From DATHBD01 sp035296325 (GTDB taxonomy: Bacteria > Actinomycetota > Actinomycetes > Mycobacteriales > Micromonosporaceae): a stretch of DNA of 64,000 bases. Below are positions 33,252-41,466 of this stretch, one piece after another. The stretch spans positions 92,967 through 156,966 of the forward strand of contig DATHBD010000044.1 of assembly GCA_035296325.1 (NCBI GenBank), in the 5' to 3' direction. The translations under genes were made by a program, and so were the position numbers. Under the pieces are notes generated by a model, which did not search any database, was not told the DNA's origin, and worked only from the letters and a program-made list of their open reading frames with translations. The first letter of the stretch is position 1, and every line of letters starts with the position of its first letter.

Positions 33252-34769
33252 ATGTCGTCATGGAAGCGGGCGTTGCGCCCGGCCCTGATCGCGGCTGCGG
33301 CGACCGCTCTCGCCGCAGCCGCCCTGATATCCATTCCATCAGCCAGCGCCGCCACCGGTGACGGGTCCACCACCGACTCGAACATCACCTACGTCGGCCG
33401 CTGGGATAAAAGCTCCACCGCGTTCTACCGGTCCAACTGGGCCGGCTCCTACCTGCGCACCGGCTTCACCGGCACCACGGTGAAGCTGCGGCAGCGCAAC
33501 ACGCTCGATCTGTACGTCAGCATCGACGGCGGCCGGTTCGTGAACTACGTCAACGTCAGCGGCGTGGTCAACGTGACGCCGACCCCGCTGCGGGCGGGCA
33601 ACCACACCCTCGTGGTCGCCTACAAGCAGGTTGCCGGCGGTTACCGGGGCGACGCCGGCTTCGGCGGACTCGTCCTCGACAGCGGCGCCCGGACCTTCGC
33701 CATCCCGGTGCGGCCGCAGCTGGTGGAGTGGGTCGGCGACTCGATCACCGCCGGCGCCACGAGCAGCCAACTCGCGCTCACCGACTACGCGTGGATCGCC
33801 AGCGAGGCCGTCGGTGCGGAGCACACCCAGATCGCCGCCGGCGGTTGGTGCCTCGCCGAGCTCTCCGCCACGACCAGTACGCGCGGGGTCGCCTGCTCCG
33901 GCCACGAGGGCCGGTACTTCCTGCAGAGCGGCATCCCCGGCGAGCCGGCGTGGGACTTCTCCAAGTACCGGGCCGACGCGGTCGTGATCAACCTGGGCAC
34001 CAACGACCGGTCGCACGGGGTCACCGACGCCGTGTTCCAGACCAAGTACACCGCGCTGCTCGCCGGCATCCGGGCGAAGTACCCGAACGCGGCGCTGCTC
34101 GCGCTGCGGACGTTCAGCCGGCGGTACGCGGCAGTCACCGAGGCCGCCGTGAACACGCGCCGCGCCGCGGGTGACTCGAACGTCCACTACATCGACACGG
34201 AGGGCTGGCTCACCGCCGACGGGCTCACCGACTCGGTGCACCCGAACGACCGCGGCCACGAGGCCATCGCGGCGAGACTCGCGCCGATCCTGCGTACGCA
34301 CCTGGCGAGGAGTACGGCGCCGGTCACCAGCACTCCTCCCGGCCCGAACCCCTCGACGGCGTACCGGCTGGTCAACCGCAACAGTGGCAAGGTGCTTGCG
34401 GTGGCCGGCGGGGGCGCGGCGAACGGCGCGGTCGCGGTGCAGGTCACCGACAACGGGTCGGCGGCGCAGCGTTGGCAGATGGTCACCTCGGGCGGGTACA
34501 CGACCCTGGTCAACCAGGCCAGCGGTCGTTCCCTGGACGTCTTCGGCCGGTCGCTGCTGGACGGTGCCGCGGTGGTCCAGTGGACCGGCAACGGCGGCGC
34601 CAACCAGCAGTGGACCATCACCACGTCCGGTGGGTACAGCAAGCTCATCAACCGGAGCAGCGGCAAGGCACTCGACGTGGCGAACCGGTCGCTCGCCGAG
34701 GACGCCCCCGTCGTGCAGTGGACCGACAACGGTGGCGCCAACCAGCAGTGGCAGATCGTCGGCGGGTAG
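33252..34769 (+). CDS. Second secreted CE2-like SGNH/GDSL esterase with CBM13
   Basis: Protein of 505 residues, tandem paralogue of the preceding gene with the same order of signal peptide (ALIAAAATALAAAALISIPSASA), jelly roll (ITYVGRWDKSS), SGNH core (WVGDSITAG, VINLGTNDRSHG, DSVHPNDRGH) and ricin-type trefoil (YRLVNRNSGKVLAV, AQRWQMV, NQQWTIT, NQQWQIV). A short Pro/Thr linker joins the domains. The catalytic halves have diverged much more than the trefoils, part of which are almost identical at the DNA level. Likely action on acetyl groups of a different or differently placed sugar. Confidence 0.88.
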   Translation: MSSWKRALRPALIAAAATALAAAALISIPSASAATGDGSTTDSNITYVGRWDKSSTAFYRSNWAGSYLRTGFTGTTVKLRQRNTLDLYVSIDGGRFVNYVNVSGVVNVTPTPLRAGNHTLVVAYKQVAGGYRGDAGFGGLVLDSGARTFAIPVRPQLVEWVGDSITAGATSSQLALTDYAWIASEAVGAEHTQIAAGGWCLAELSATTSTRGVACSGHEGRYFLQSGIPGEPAWDFSKYRADAVVINLGTNDRSHGVTDAVFQTKYTALLAGIRAKYPNAALLALRTFSRRYAAVTEAAVNTRRAAGDSNVHYIDTEGWLTADGLTDSVHPNDRGHEAIAARLAPILRTHLARSTAPVTSTPPGPNPSTAYRLVNRNSGKVLAVAGGGAANGAVAVQVTDNGSAAQRWQMVTSGGYTTLVNQASGRSLDVFGRSLLDGAAVVQWTGNGGANQQWTITTSGGYSKLINRSSGKALDVANRSLAEDAPVVQWTDNGGANQQWQIVGG

Positions 34770-34779
34770 CCGTACCCAA

Positions 34780-34848
34780 ATCGTCAGCGGACCAAGGATC
34801 GTCAGCGGACCAAGGATCGTCACGGATAAGGATCGTCAGCGGATAAGG
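34780..34848 (+). repeat. Four-unit tandem repeat, 16-18 bp
   Basis: ATCGTCAGCGGACCAAGG (34780-34797, repeated exactly at 34798-34815), then a 16-bp and a 17-bp variant ending GGATAAGG (34816-34831, 34832-34848). It lies just after the second esterase stop. Unit spacing near 1.5 helical turns; role unknown. Confidence 0.85.
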
Positions 34849-34857
34849 AGAACCTAA

Positions 34858-34891
34858 GCAGCGAAGTGATTGACAGCAATCGCTTCGCTGC
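34858..34891. terminator. Strong hairpin, terminator or operator
   Basis: 15-bp arms GCAGCGAAGTGATTG / CAATCGCTTCGCTGC with one G-T type mismatch around loop ACAG, between the second esterase and the pectate lyase. It could end the esterase transcript or be a repressor site. Confidence 0.55.
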
Positions 34892-34900
34892 CTAAGTTCC

Positions 34901-34915
34901 TTGCAGCGCGTGCAA
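34901..34915. promoter_or_regulatory. Candidate operator before pectate lyase
   Basis: TTGCAGCGCGTGCAA, perfect 5-bp arms with 5-nt centre, 100 bp before the pectate lyase start. TTGCA half-sites occur in sugar-responsive LacI-family operators of actinomycetes (from memory). Confidence 0.35.
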
Positions 34916-35015
34916 TCTTGGCGGAACCCCCGCCCTGCTTGTGCTTCCCGCGCCGCCCAGGCCGGCCCGCCCGCCGCCTCGACACCCGCCGATCCAACCC
35001 CGCGAATGAGGACCA

Positions 35016-35834
35016 ATGGCGATCCCGCCAGCGCTGACGCAGCTCAGCCGCTCCCGCAAGTCCTGGTGCACGGTGACGGCCGCCGCCGCCGCCGTCGGTG
35101 CCGTGACGATCCTCCCGATGAGCCAGGCGTCGGCCGCCGTGACGATTCCGGCCAACAACGGTTCGGTGGCGCTCACCGCCACCAGGACCGTGAGCGGCAC
35201 CTTCGACGGCGGAATGAAGCGCTACTACGGCAAGGGCGCACTGGGCACGACCGGCCAGTCGGAGAACCAGAAGCCGCTGTTCAACCTGCCCAACGGCGGC
35301 ACGATCCGAAACGTCATCATCGGCAGCCCGGCCGGGGACGGCATCCACTGTGCGGCGACGTGCACGCTGGAGAACGTCTGGTGGGAGGACGTGGGAGAGG
35401 ACGCCGCGACGTTCATGCCGAAGTCGGCCTCGGCCACCATGACCGTCAAGGGCGGCGGTGCGCTGCACGCCACGGACAAGGTGTTCCAGCACAACGGCGT
35501 TGGCGGCACCTTCGTCATCGACGGCTTCCAGGTCGAGGACTTCGGCAAGCTGTACCGCTCCTGCGGCAACTGCAAGGCGGGGCAGGGCCGGCGGACGGTG
35601 ATCATCCGCAACGTCACCGCCACCTTCCGGGGCAAGGCGATCGCCGGCATCAACAGCAACTACGGCGACACGGCGACCCTGAGCAACATCACGATCATCG
35701 GTGACAAGAGCCGGAAGATCGCGATCTGCGAGCGCTACAACGGCAACAACACCGGCAAGGAGCCGGCCAGGACCGGCACCGGTGCGGACGGCCGGTACTG
35801 CAGGTACACCGCGTCCGACATCCGGTACCGCTAG
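35016..35834 (+). CDS. Secreted pectate lyase, PL3-like
   Basis: Protein of 272 residues. A long signal peptide (CTVTAAAAAVGAVTILPMSQASA) is followed by a short beta-helix catalytic domain: FDGGMKRYYGKGALG, IIGSPAGDGIHCAATCTLENVWWEDVGEDAAT, GFQVEDFGKLYRSCGNCK, RYNGNNTGKEP. These are typical of family PL3 lyases, Ca-dependent enzymes that cleave polygalacturonate by beta-elimination; cysteines (HCAATC, SCGNC) form the usual disulfides. No extra binding module. ATG after a Cys/Pro-rich untranslated stretch; a hairpin follows the stop. Confidence 0.9.
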   Translation: MAIPPALTQLSRSRKSWCTVTAAAAAVGAVTILPMSQASAAVTIPANNGSVALTATRTVSGTFDGGMKRYYGKGALGTTGQSENQKPLFNLPNGGTIRNVIIGSPAGDGIHCAATCTLENVWWEDVGEDAATFMPKSASATMTVKGGGALHATDKVFQHNGVGGTFVIDGFQVEDFGKLYRSCGNCKAGQGRRTVIIRNVTATFRGKAIAGINSNYGDTATLSNITIIGDKSRKIAICERYNGNNTGKEPARTGTGADGRYCRYTASDIRYR

Positions 35835-35846
35835 CGCATTCCACGC

Positions 35847-35876
35847 CGGCCCCGACACCGCGTGGTGTCGGGGCCG
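35847..35876. terminator. Hairpin terminator after pectate lyase
   Basis: Perfect 13-bp arms CGGCCCCGACACC / GGTGTCGGGGCCG with loop GCGT, ending 16 bp before the next start codon, so it separates the lyase from the isomerase/oxidoreductase pair. Confidence 0.7.
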
Positions 35877-35892
35877 CTCGTACGCTGCGGCT

Positions 35893-36720
35893 ATGTGGGC
35901 ACTGTCCGGCTTCGCCGATGAGATCTCACCCGACCTGGCCGAGCAGTGCGCGGTGCTGGACCGGTTGGGCATCCGGCACATCGAGGTCCGCAGCGCCTGG
36001 GACGTCAATGTCCTCGACCTGACCGACGACCAGCTTGCCGCGGTGGCCGAGACCCTGCGCCGGTCGGGACTGACGGTGTCGTCGGTGGGCTCGCCGATCG
36101 GCAAGATCGGCATCCACGACGACTTCGCCGCGCACCTCGTGCGGTTCGACCGCGCGCTGCACGTGGCGCACGTCCTTGGAGCGCCGTACATGCGGCTCTT
36201 CTCGTTCTATATCCCACCCGGCGAGGACGCCGGCACCCACCGGGACGAGGTGCTGCGGCGGCTCGCGGCCATCGCCGGCCGGGCGCAGGGCCACGACGTG
36301 ATCCTGCTGCACGAGAACGAGAAGGGGATCTACGGCGACACCCCGGCCAGGTGTCGCGACATCGTCGAGTCGATCGGGTCGCCGCTGCTGCGGGCCACCT
36401 GGGATGCCGCCAACTTCGTGCAGTGCGGCGTGCGGCCGTACGACGAGGGGTACGCCATGCTCCGGCCGTACCTGGAGTATGTCCAGATCAAGGACGCGCG
36501 GCGCGCCGACGGCTCGGTCGTGCCCGCCGGCCGGGGCGACGGCGACATGGTGGCCACGCTGCGTGCCCTGCGCGACGACGGCTTCGACGGGTACTTCTCC
36601 CTCGAGCCGCACCTGGCCGCGGCCGGCCCGACCGGAGGATTCAGCGGGGCCGAGCTCTTCGGGGTGGCGCACGCCGCCTTCACCGGACTGCTCCGCGCCG
36701 AAGGGATCGAGTTCCGATGA
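35893..36720 (+). CDS. Sugar phosphate isomerase/epimerase-like TIM barrel protein
   Basis: Xylose-isomerase-like barrel of 275 residues. LSGFADEISPDLAEQ at the start; metal-ligand candidates in LLHENEKGIYGDT, ATWDAANFVQCG, VQIKDAR and FSLEPHL. Members are epimerases, isomerases or dehydratases of sugars, keto-sugars or inositols; substrate not deducible. The ATG overlaps nothing upstream; the stop overlaps the next start as ATGA, so the pair acts together. Confidence 0.82.
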   Translation: MWALSGFADEISPDLAEQCAVLDRLGIRHIEVRSAWDVNVLDLTDDQLAAVAETLRRSGLTVSSVGSPIGKIGIHDDFAAHLVRFDRALHVAHVLGAPYMRLFSFYIPPGEDAGTHRDEVLRRLAAIAGRAQGHDVILLHENEKGIYGDTPARCRDIVESIGSPLLRATWDAANFVQCGVRPYDEGYAMLRPYLEYVQIKDARRADGSVVPAGRGDGDMVATLRALRDDGFDGYFSLEPHLAAAGPTGGFSGAELFGVAHAAFTGLLRAEGIEFR

Positions 36721-37892
36721 CCGAACCACGCCAGCCCGGCCGGCCGCCGCTCCGCTTCGCGCTTGTGGGTTGCGGAGTGATCGGCCGGCAGCACGCCGAG
36801 GCGCTGCGCCAACTCGGTGACCGTGCCGAGCTTGCCGTCGCCGTCGACACGGTGCCGGATGCCGCCCGGCGCCTCGCCGACGGGTTCGGTGTCGAGGCCG
36901 GGACGGACGTCGCCGCGGCGCTGCGCCGACCCGACATCGATGCGATCGCGATCTGCACCCCCAGCGGCACCCACGCCGACCTGGCCGTCGCCGCGATGCA
37001 GGCCGGCAAGCACGTCGTCGTGGAGAAGCCGGTGGACGTGACGGTGGCGGCAGCGCAGCGGGTGCTCGCGGCGCAGCGGTCCACCGGACGCAAGGCCACC
37101 GTCATCAGCCAGCACCGGTTCGACGCGTCCAGCCGCCTGGTGCGCGACGCGGTGGTCGACGGTCGACTCGGTCGGCTCACCTCCGGCGTCGCGAGCGTCG
37201 CCTGGTGGCGCACCCAGGCGTACTACGACTCGGGCGAGTGGCGGGGCACCCGGCGGTGGGACGGTGGCGGCGCCGTCATGAACCAGTCCATCCACACCGT
37301 GGACCTGCTGGTGTGGATGCTCGGGGTGCCGGTGGAGGTGTTCGCCGTCACCGCCCAGTTGGCCCACGAGCGGATCGAGGTGGAGGACACCTGCGTCGCG
37401 ACGATCCGCTTCGCGGGCGGTGCGCTCGGCGTGGTGCACGCCACGACCGCGGCGTTCCCCGGTCTCACCGCCCGGCTGCAGATCCACGGCAGCCATGGAT
37501 CCGCCGTGATCGACGACGACAGGCTGGTGTACTTCTCCGCCGCCGCGGCGAATTCCGACGGGCCGCAGTACGGGGCGCAGGGCGGTGACAACCAGGCGCC
37601 GGCCCTGCTCGCCGCGCCGCCCGATGGATCGGCACCCGCCGGATCGGCACCTGCCGGATCGGCACCCGCCGGATCGGCGCCCGCCGGATCGGGTGCCCCG
37701 GCCGCGACGGCCGGCAGTGATCCGGCCGCCTTGTCGGACGCGCACACCGCGCAGTACAGCGACTTTGTCGACGCCATCAACGAGGACCGGCACCCGTTCG
37801 TAACCGTGGAGCACGCAACGACGACGTTGGCCGTGGTGACCGCGATGTACACGTCGGCGGCCTCCGGCCGCCCGGTGCGGCTGTCAACCTGA
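36717..37892 (+). CDS. Gfo/Idh/MocA-family oxidoreductase
   Basis: NAD(P)-dependent sugar or inositol oxidoreductase of 391 residues. Rossmann loop ALVGCGVIGRQHAEALRQLG, the EKP motif in KHVVVEKPVDV, and the C-terminal substrate domain with the conserved His of NQSIHTVDLLVWMLG. A tandem repeat of GSAPA units interrupts the C-terminal domain just before DAHTAQYSDFVDAI. Together with the coupled isomerase it suggests conversion of a cell-wall sugar or polyol into an intermediate of central metabolism. Confidence 0.87.
   Translation: MTEPRQPGRPPLRFALVGCGVIGRQHAEALRQLGDRAELAVAVDTVPDAARRLADGFGVEAGTDVAAALRRPDIDAIAICTPSGTHADLAVAAMQAGKHVVVEKPVDVTVAAAQRVLAAQRSTGRKATVISQHRFDASSRLVRDAVVDGRLGRLTSGVASVAWWRTQAYYDSGEWRGTRRWDGGGAVMNQSIHTVDLLVWMLGVPVEVFAVTAQLAHERIEVEDTCVATIRFAGGALGVVHATTAAFPGLTARLQIHGSHGSAVIDDDRLVYFSAAAANSDGPQYGAQGGDNQAPALLAAPPDGSAPAGSAPAGSAPAGSAPAGSGAPAATAGSDPAALSDAHTAQYSDFVDAINEDRHPFVTVEHATTTLAVVTAMYTSAASGRPVRLST
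37626..37685 (+). repeat. Four 15-bp tandem units inside the oxidoreductase gene
   Basis: GGATCGGCACCCGCC, four copies with one- or two-base changes, encoding GSAPA each. The insert sits in a loop region of the C-terminal domain and may vary between strains by slippage. Confidence 0.8.
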
Positions 37893-38011
37893 CCTGGTAT
37901 CGACCCTTTGCGTCATTGTGGGCAACCGGCGCAGGGGACGGCGCGAGGTGCTTCGCTCTCCAGGTTCAGGTCGCCGGTTCACGATGGTCCGTCATGACCA
38001 TCCTTTCCTGA

Positions 38012-38055
38012 CGCAGCGCCGCTCCCCCCGGAACCGGGGGTGGAGCGGCGCTGCG
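38012..38055. terminator. Strong bidirectional terminator
   Basis: 14-bp perfect arms CGCAGCGCCGCTCC / GGAGCGGCGCTGCG, with an additional CCCCGG/CCGGGG inner stem. It lies between the oxidoreductase stop and the convergent GH51 gene end. Confidence 0.8.
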
Positions 38056-38084
38056 CAGGACGGGTCGGACAACGTCGCGGTGCG

Positions 38085-39602
38085 CTACGCGGCGTTCAGG
38101 CGGATCAGGCTCCAGGACATCGGGGGCAGCAGCACTTCGGTTGAGCCGGCGGCGTCGCTCGTTGAGCCCTCAACACGCCGGGGTACCACCCGCTCGGGCT
38201 GCTCCAGGGTGTTCGTGGCCCGCACATCCGGGTCGCTCAGCACGACGTGCTCGACCACGTGATATCCGGGGAACGCCCGCAGATCAATGCTGAACCGGGC
38301 GTCGGCGTCCAGGTGCCGGTTCACCACGAAGACGCTCAGCGAGCCGGCCTCCTCGTCGCAGGTCACCACGCTGTCGACGGCGGGCACCTCGCCGTAGACC
38401 GTGGTCTCCACCACTGGTGTGGTGATCGCGGTACGCAGGACGACGCCGCTGGCGTGGCGCGCGGTGAGCGCGAACGGGTAGAAGGTGGTCTGCCGCCAGG
38501 CCGGGCCGGCCGGCTCCGTCTTGATCGGGGCGATCATGTTGACCAGTTGGGCGATGCTGGCCGCGGTGACCCGGTCGCTGTGCCGCAGCAGGCTGATCAG
38601 GAGGTTCCCGACGACCACGGCGTCCGCGACGTTGTACTCGTCCTCCACCAGCCGCCGCCCGGCCGTCCACTCGTCGCGGTTGCCCATCGCCTGAAGTCGG
38701 TCCAGGTACCACACGTTCCACTCGTCGAAGCTGATGTTGATCTTCTTTTTGAGCCGCTTCTTTGCCGCGATGTGGTCGGCGGTGGCGGTGACCGACGTGA
38801 TGAACGAGTCCATGTTGACCGCCGAGGCGAGGAAGCTCGGCAGGTCGCCGTCGCGCTCCTGGTAGTACGCGTGGGCGGAGATGAAGTCCACGTACTCGTA
38901 CGTGTGGTCCAGGACGGTGGCCTCCCAACTCCCGAACGTCGGCATCACGGAACTGGAGCTGCCACAGGCGACCAGTTCCAGCGAGCTGTCGATCATCAGC
39001 ATGGCGCTGGCGGTCTTGGCGGCGAGCCGCCCGTACTCGTCGGCCGTGGCGTGGCCGACCTGCCACCGGCCGTCCATCTCGTTGCCCAGGCACCACATCT
39101 TGACGCCGAACGGCTTCTCCGCCCCGTTGGCCCGGCGCAGGTCGGACAGTTGGCTGCCGGCCGGGTGGTTGCAGTACTCCAACAGCTCGAGCGCATGCTG
39201 CGGGCCCCGGGTGCCGAGATTCACCGCCATCATCGGCTCCACCCCGGCCCGCTCGCACCAGCGGATGAACTCGTGCAGACCGAACTGGTTGGTCTCCAGG
39301 CTGCGCCACGCCAACTCCAGCCGGGCGGGCCGCTCGGCGACCGGCCCGATGCTGTCCTCCCAACGGAAGTTGGACACGAAGTTCCCGCCGGGGTAGCGGA
39401 TCGTGGTCACGCCCATCTCACGGGTCAGATCGAGCACGTCGCCGCGGAAGCCGTCCTCGTCGGCGGTCGGATGCCCAGGTTCGTACACGCCGGTGTAGAC
39501 GCACCGACCCATGTGCTCGACGAACGAGCCGAAGGTCCGAGGGTGCACGGGACCGACCTGGAAATGCGGGTCGATGAAGATACTTGCGTCGAACACGGAC
39601 AC
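38085..39602 (-). CDS. Alpha-L-arabinofuranosidase, GH51
   Basis: Intracellular retaining arabinofuranosidase of 505 residues, releasing L-arabinose from arabinan or arabinoxylan fragments. Acid/base Glu in MWCLGNEMDGRWQ and nucleophile Glu in INISFDEWNVWY; TIRYPGGNFVSNFRWEDSIG is the family signature. No signal peptide, so it acts on imported oligosaccharides. Single gene between two strong boundaries. Confidence 0.93.
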   Translation of the reverse strand: MSVFDASIFIDPHFQVGPVHPRTFGSFVEHMGRCVYTGVYEPGHPTADEDGFRGDVLDLTREMGVTTIRYPGGNFVSNFRWEDSIGPVAERPARLELAWRSLETNQFGLHEFIRWCERAGVEPMMAVNLGTRGPQHALELLEYCNHPAGSQLSDLRRANGAEKPFGVKMWCLGNEMDGRWQVGHATADEYGRLAAKTASAMLMIDSSLELVACGSSSSVMPTFGSWEATVLDHTYEYVDFISAHAYYQERDGDLPSFLASAVNMDSFITSVTATADHIAAKKRLKKKINISFDEWNVWYLDRLQAMGNRDEWTAGRRLVEDEYNVADAVVVGNLLISLLRHSDRVTAASIAQLVNMIAPIKTEPAGPAWRQTTFYPFALTARHASGVVLRTAITTPVVETTVYGEVPAVDSVVTCDEEAGSLSVFVVNRHLDADARFSIDLRAFPGYHVVEHVVLSDPDVRATNTLEQPERVVPRRVEGSTSDAAGSTEVLLPPMSWSLIRLNAA

Positions 39603-39710
39603 TCCTTGGCAGACCGAGCCGGCGTACCGGCATGCGTGCCTGTTCAGGCTATGCGGACACCGTCGGTGGCCGCATCCGGAGCGCGAGCCCGGCGGGCGCC
39701 AGGATGGCGC

Positions 39711-39974
39711 TCAGGAGTCGTCGTAGTGGTAGCGGCACTGCGACACCTCAACGAGGTCACCGGCGATGCGGGACACCAGCCGGTTCTTCTCGTCGATCCG
39801 CCGCGACCACCAGCCGGCCAGGATCCCGACAAGGGCTTCCGGTTTGCCGAGGCCCTCGTTGCCGTTGCGCTTGATGTCGTTGATCAGCAGGTTGATCCGC
39901 TTGAGCGTGCGCCGGTCCTGGCCCTGCCAGTAAACGTAGTCGGCCCAACCCTCGTCGCTGAACGAGATCTTCAT
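39711..39974 (-). CDS. YoeB/Txe-family ribosome-dependent mRNA endonuclease toxin
   Basis: Toxin of 87 residues. Compared with E. coli YoeB from memory, the catalytic positions all match: E46 (GKPEAL), R65 (KNRLVS), H83 and Y84 (CRYHYDD). WADYVYWQGQDRRTLKRINLLI is the typical N-terminal half. It would cleave mRNA in the ribosomal A site when free of antitoxin. The ATG overlaps the antitoxin stop (ATGA). Confidence 0.92.
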   Translation of the reverse strand: MKISFSDEGWADYVYWQGQDRRTLKRINLLINDIKRNGNEGLGKPEALVGILAGWWSRRIDEKNRLVSRIAGDLVEVSQCRYHYDDS

Positions 39975-40228
39975 TCCTCGTCAAGGTCTCGGATCGTGCC
40001 CTTGCCCGCGTCGAACTGGTCGACGGAGCGCATCAGGCGCCGCGCGTTGGCCGGGCTGTTCAGCAGGTATGCGGTCTCCTTCAGCGACTCGTACTCGCGG
40101 AGCGCCACGATGACGACCGACTCGCGCCCACCAGCGCGGGTGATCTCGACCGGCTCGAAGTCGTCAACAACGCGATCCAGCGTTTCCTTGTAGCGCGCCC
40201 GCGACTCGGACGCTGTCATGGTCCGCAT
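39971..40228 (-). CDS. YefM/Phd-family antitoxin
   Basis: Antitoxin of 85 residues, first gene of the pair. MRTMTASESRARYKETLDRVVDDFEPVEITRAGGRESVVIVALREYESL is the standard YefM DNA-binding half; the charged C-terminus (SVDQFDAGKGTIRDLDEE) wraps the toxin. The ATG is fixed by GGGAGGGACAACC directly upstream; a longer frame to 40288 would run through the operator. Expected to repress its own promoter. Confidence 0.9.
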   Translation of the reverse strand: MRTMTASESRARYKETLDRVVDDFEPVEITRAGGRESVVIVALREYESLKETAYLLNSPANARRLMRSVDQFDAGKGTIRDLDEE

Positions 40229-40243
40229 CGGTTGTCCCTCCCC

Positions 40244-40272
40244 TGGTACATATACGTTGAGTGTATGTACCA
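40244..40272. promoter_or_regulatory. Toxin-antitoxin operator
   Basis: Inverted repeat with arms TGGTACATATAC / GTGTATGTACCA (one mismatch pair) and a 5-nt centre, 16 bp before the antitoxin ATG. A second palindrome GTACGTAC lies at 40279-40286. The long-plus-short arrangement with GTACA-like cores is that of YefM operators. Confidence 0.65.
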
Positions 40273-40327
40273 CATCTGGTACGTACAAGAGTTCGTACGC
40301 GGAAGGACCGATCAGCTGCCGACCAGG

Positions 40328-41392
40328 CTACTTCCGGATGGTGTGCCGCCCGGCGTGGGAGTGTCGCCGGCGACGCAGCGACACCACGGCGAAGATCGCG
40401 CCGAGGAGGAGTACCAGCAGCAGGCCGCCGCCCGCGGCGAGCCCGGCGGCGCCGCCCGGCACGCTCCCGGCGGTGAGCCGGAGTCGGTTGTTCAGGCCCG
40501 CGCCGGCGGTCGGGTCCTCACCCACCTGCGGCTGGGGCGATGACGTTGCCGGGGAACCCGGTGACTGCTGCGCTGATGAGGGCTGGTTCGACGGGTTGGC
40601 GGAGGTACCCGGCGCCGGCGTCGTACCGCCGCCGCCCGGTCGGGCCGGCGCTGCCGCGGCGCCGCCACCACCGCCTGCTGCTCCGCCCGCTGCGCCCGGC
40701 GCGGCGGCGAAGAGCACGTCGGAACACGAGTAGTACGTGTCCGGGCTGCCGGTGTTCTGCCAGATCACGTAGATCACATGGCGGCCGGTCTTGCCGGTGG
40801 GCAGCTTGCCCGGCATGGCGTACACGCCGTTCTTCGCGGTCGGGTCGGTGAAGCTGGCGAACGGCTGGGTCTGCATCGCATCCCAGCGCAGCGGCTCGGT
40901 GGCCTGGTAGCCGTCCTTGGTGACGTAGAACCGGAACGTGCCGGTATGCGTGATGGTGGCCCGGTAGCGGAACGTGTACGCCGCGCCCGAGGTGACCTGC
41001 GTCGACGGCCAGTCGGTGCGCGGCAGGTCGAGACCCTTGAAGCGGTCGATGCCGGCGCTGCACAGCTTGCCGTCCGGGATGCGCTCGCGGTCCTTGCCGT
41101 CCACGTTGGCGACCCTGATGTTGTCGAAGTCGATGATCGGCTTTCCGCCGTTCGCGGTGGCTGCCGCCTGGCACGCCGCACTCTGGACGCTCGCGCCACC
41201 CTCGGGACCGCAGGCATCCGCCCGGCTGACCGGGTTCAGGGTCGCGCCGTGCGCGCCGGCCGGCACTGCGCCGAACCCGACACCCAGCCCGACGCCGAGC
41301 CCGAGCGCGAGGATCGCGGCGGACGTTCGACGCAGGGCGGGAACTCGGCCGGCAAGGCTGACGGTGGGTCGGGTGACACGGCGTGCGCTCAT
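40328..41392 (-). CDS. AA10 lytic polysaccharide monooxygenase with C-terminal membrane anchor
   Basis: Protein of 354 residues. The signal peptide ends at A47, exposing H48 (AHGATLNPVSRADACG) as the N-terminal copper-binding histidine; the second copper histidine is in ATITHTGTFRFYVT. PLRWDAMQTQPFASF and GRHVIYVIWQNTGSPDTYYSCSDV are typical AA10 elements. Then come a long Gly/Ala/Pro/Ser linker and a hydrophobic helix (GGAAGLAAGGGLLLVLLLGAIFAVV) ending in RRRRH, so the enzyme should stay on the cell surface. The ATG has TAGGAGG upstream. Oxidative attack on cellulose or chitin. Confidence 0.9.
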   Translation of the reverse strand: MSARRVTRPTVSLAGRVPALRRTSAAILALGLGVGLGVGFGAVPAGAHGATLNPVSRADACGPEGGASVQSAACQAAATANGGKPIIDFDNIRVANVDGKDRERIPDGKLCSAGIDRFKGLDLPRTDWPSTQVTSGAAYTFRYRATITHTGTFRFYVTKDGYQATEPLRWDAMQTQPFASFTDPTAKNGVYAMPGKLPTGKTGRHVIYVIWQNTGSPDTYYSCSDVLFAAAPGAAGGAAGGGGGAAAAPARPGGGGTTPAPGTSANPSNQPSSAQQSPGSPATSSPQPQVGEDPTAGAGLNNRLRLTAGSVPGGAAGLAAGGGLLLVLLLGAIFAVVSLRRRRHSHAGRHTIRK

Positions 41393-41466
41393 TCGGCAGG
41401 CACCTCCTACCAGGTAGAACGTGCCGCAGCCGCCCGGCGTTCGATCTTCGTCGGGTGCCGGGCGTG

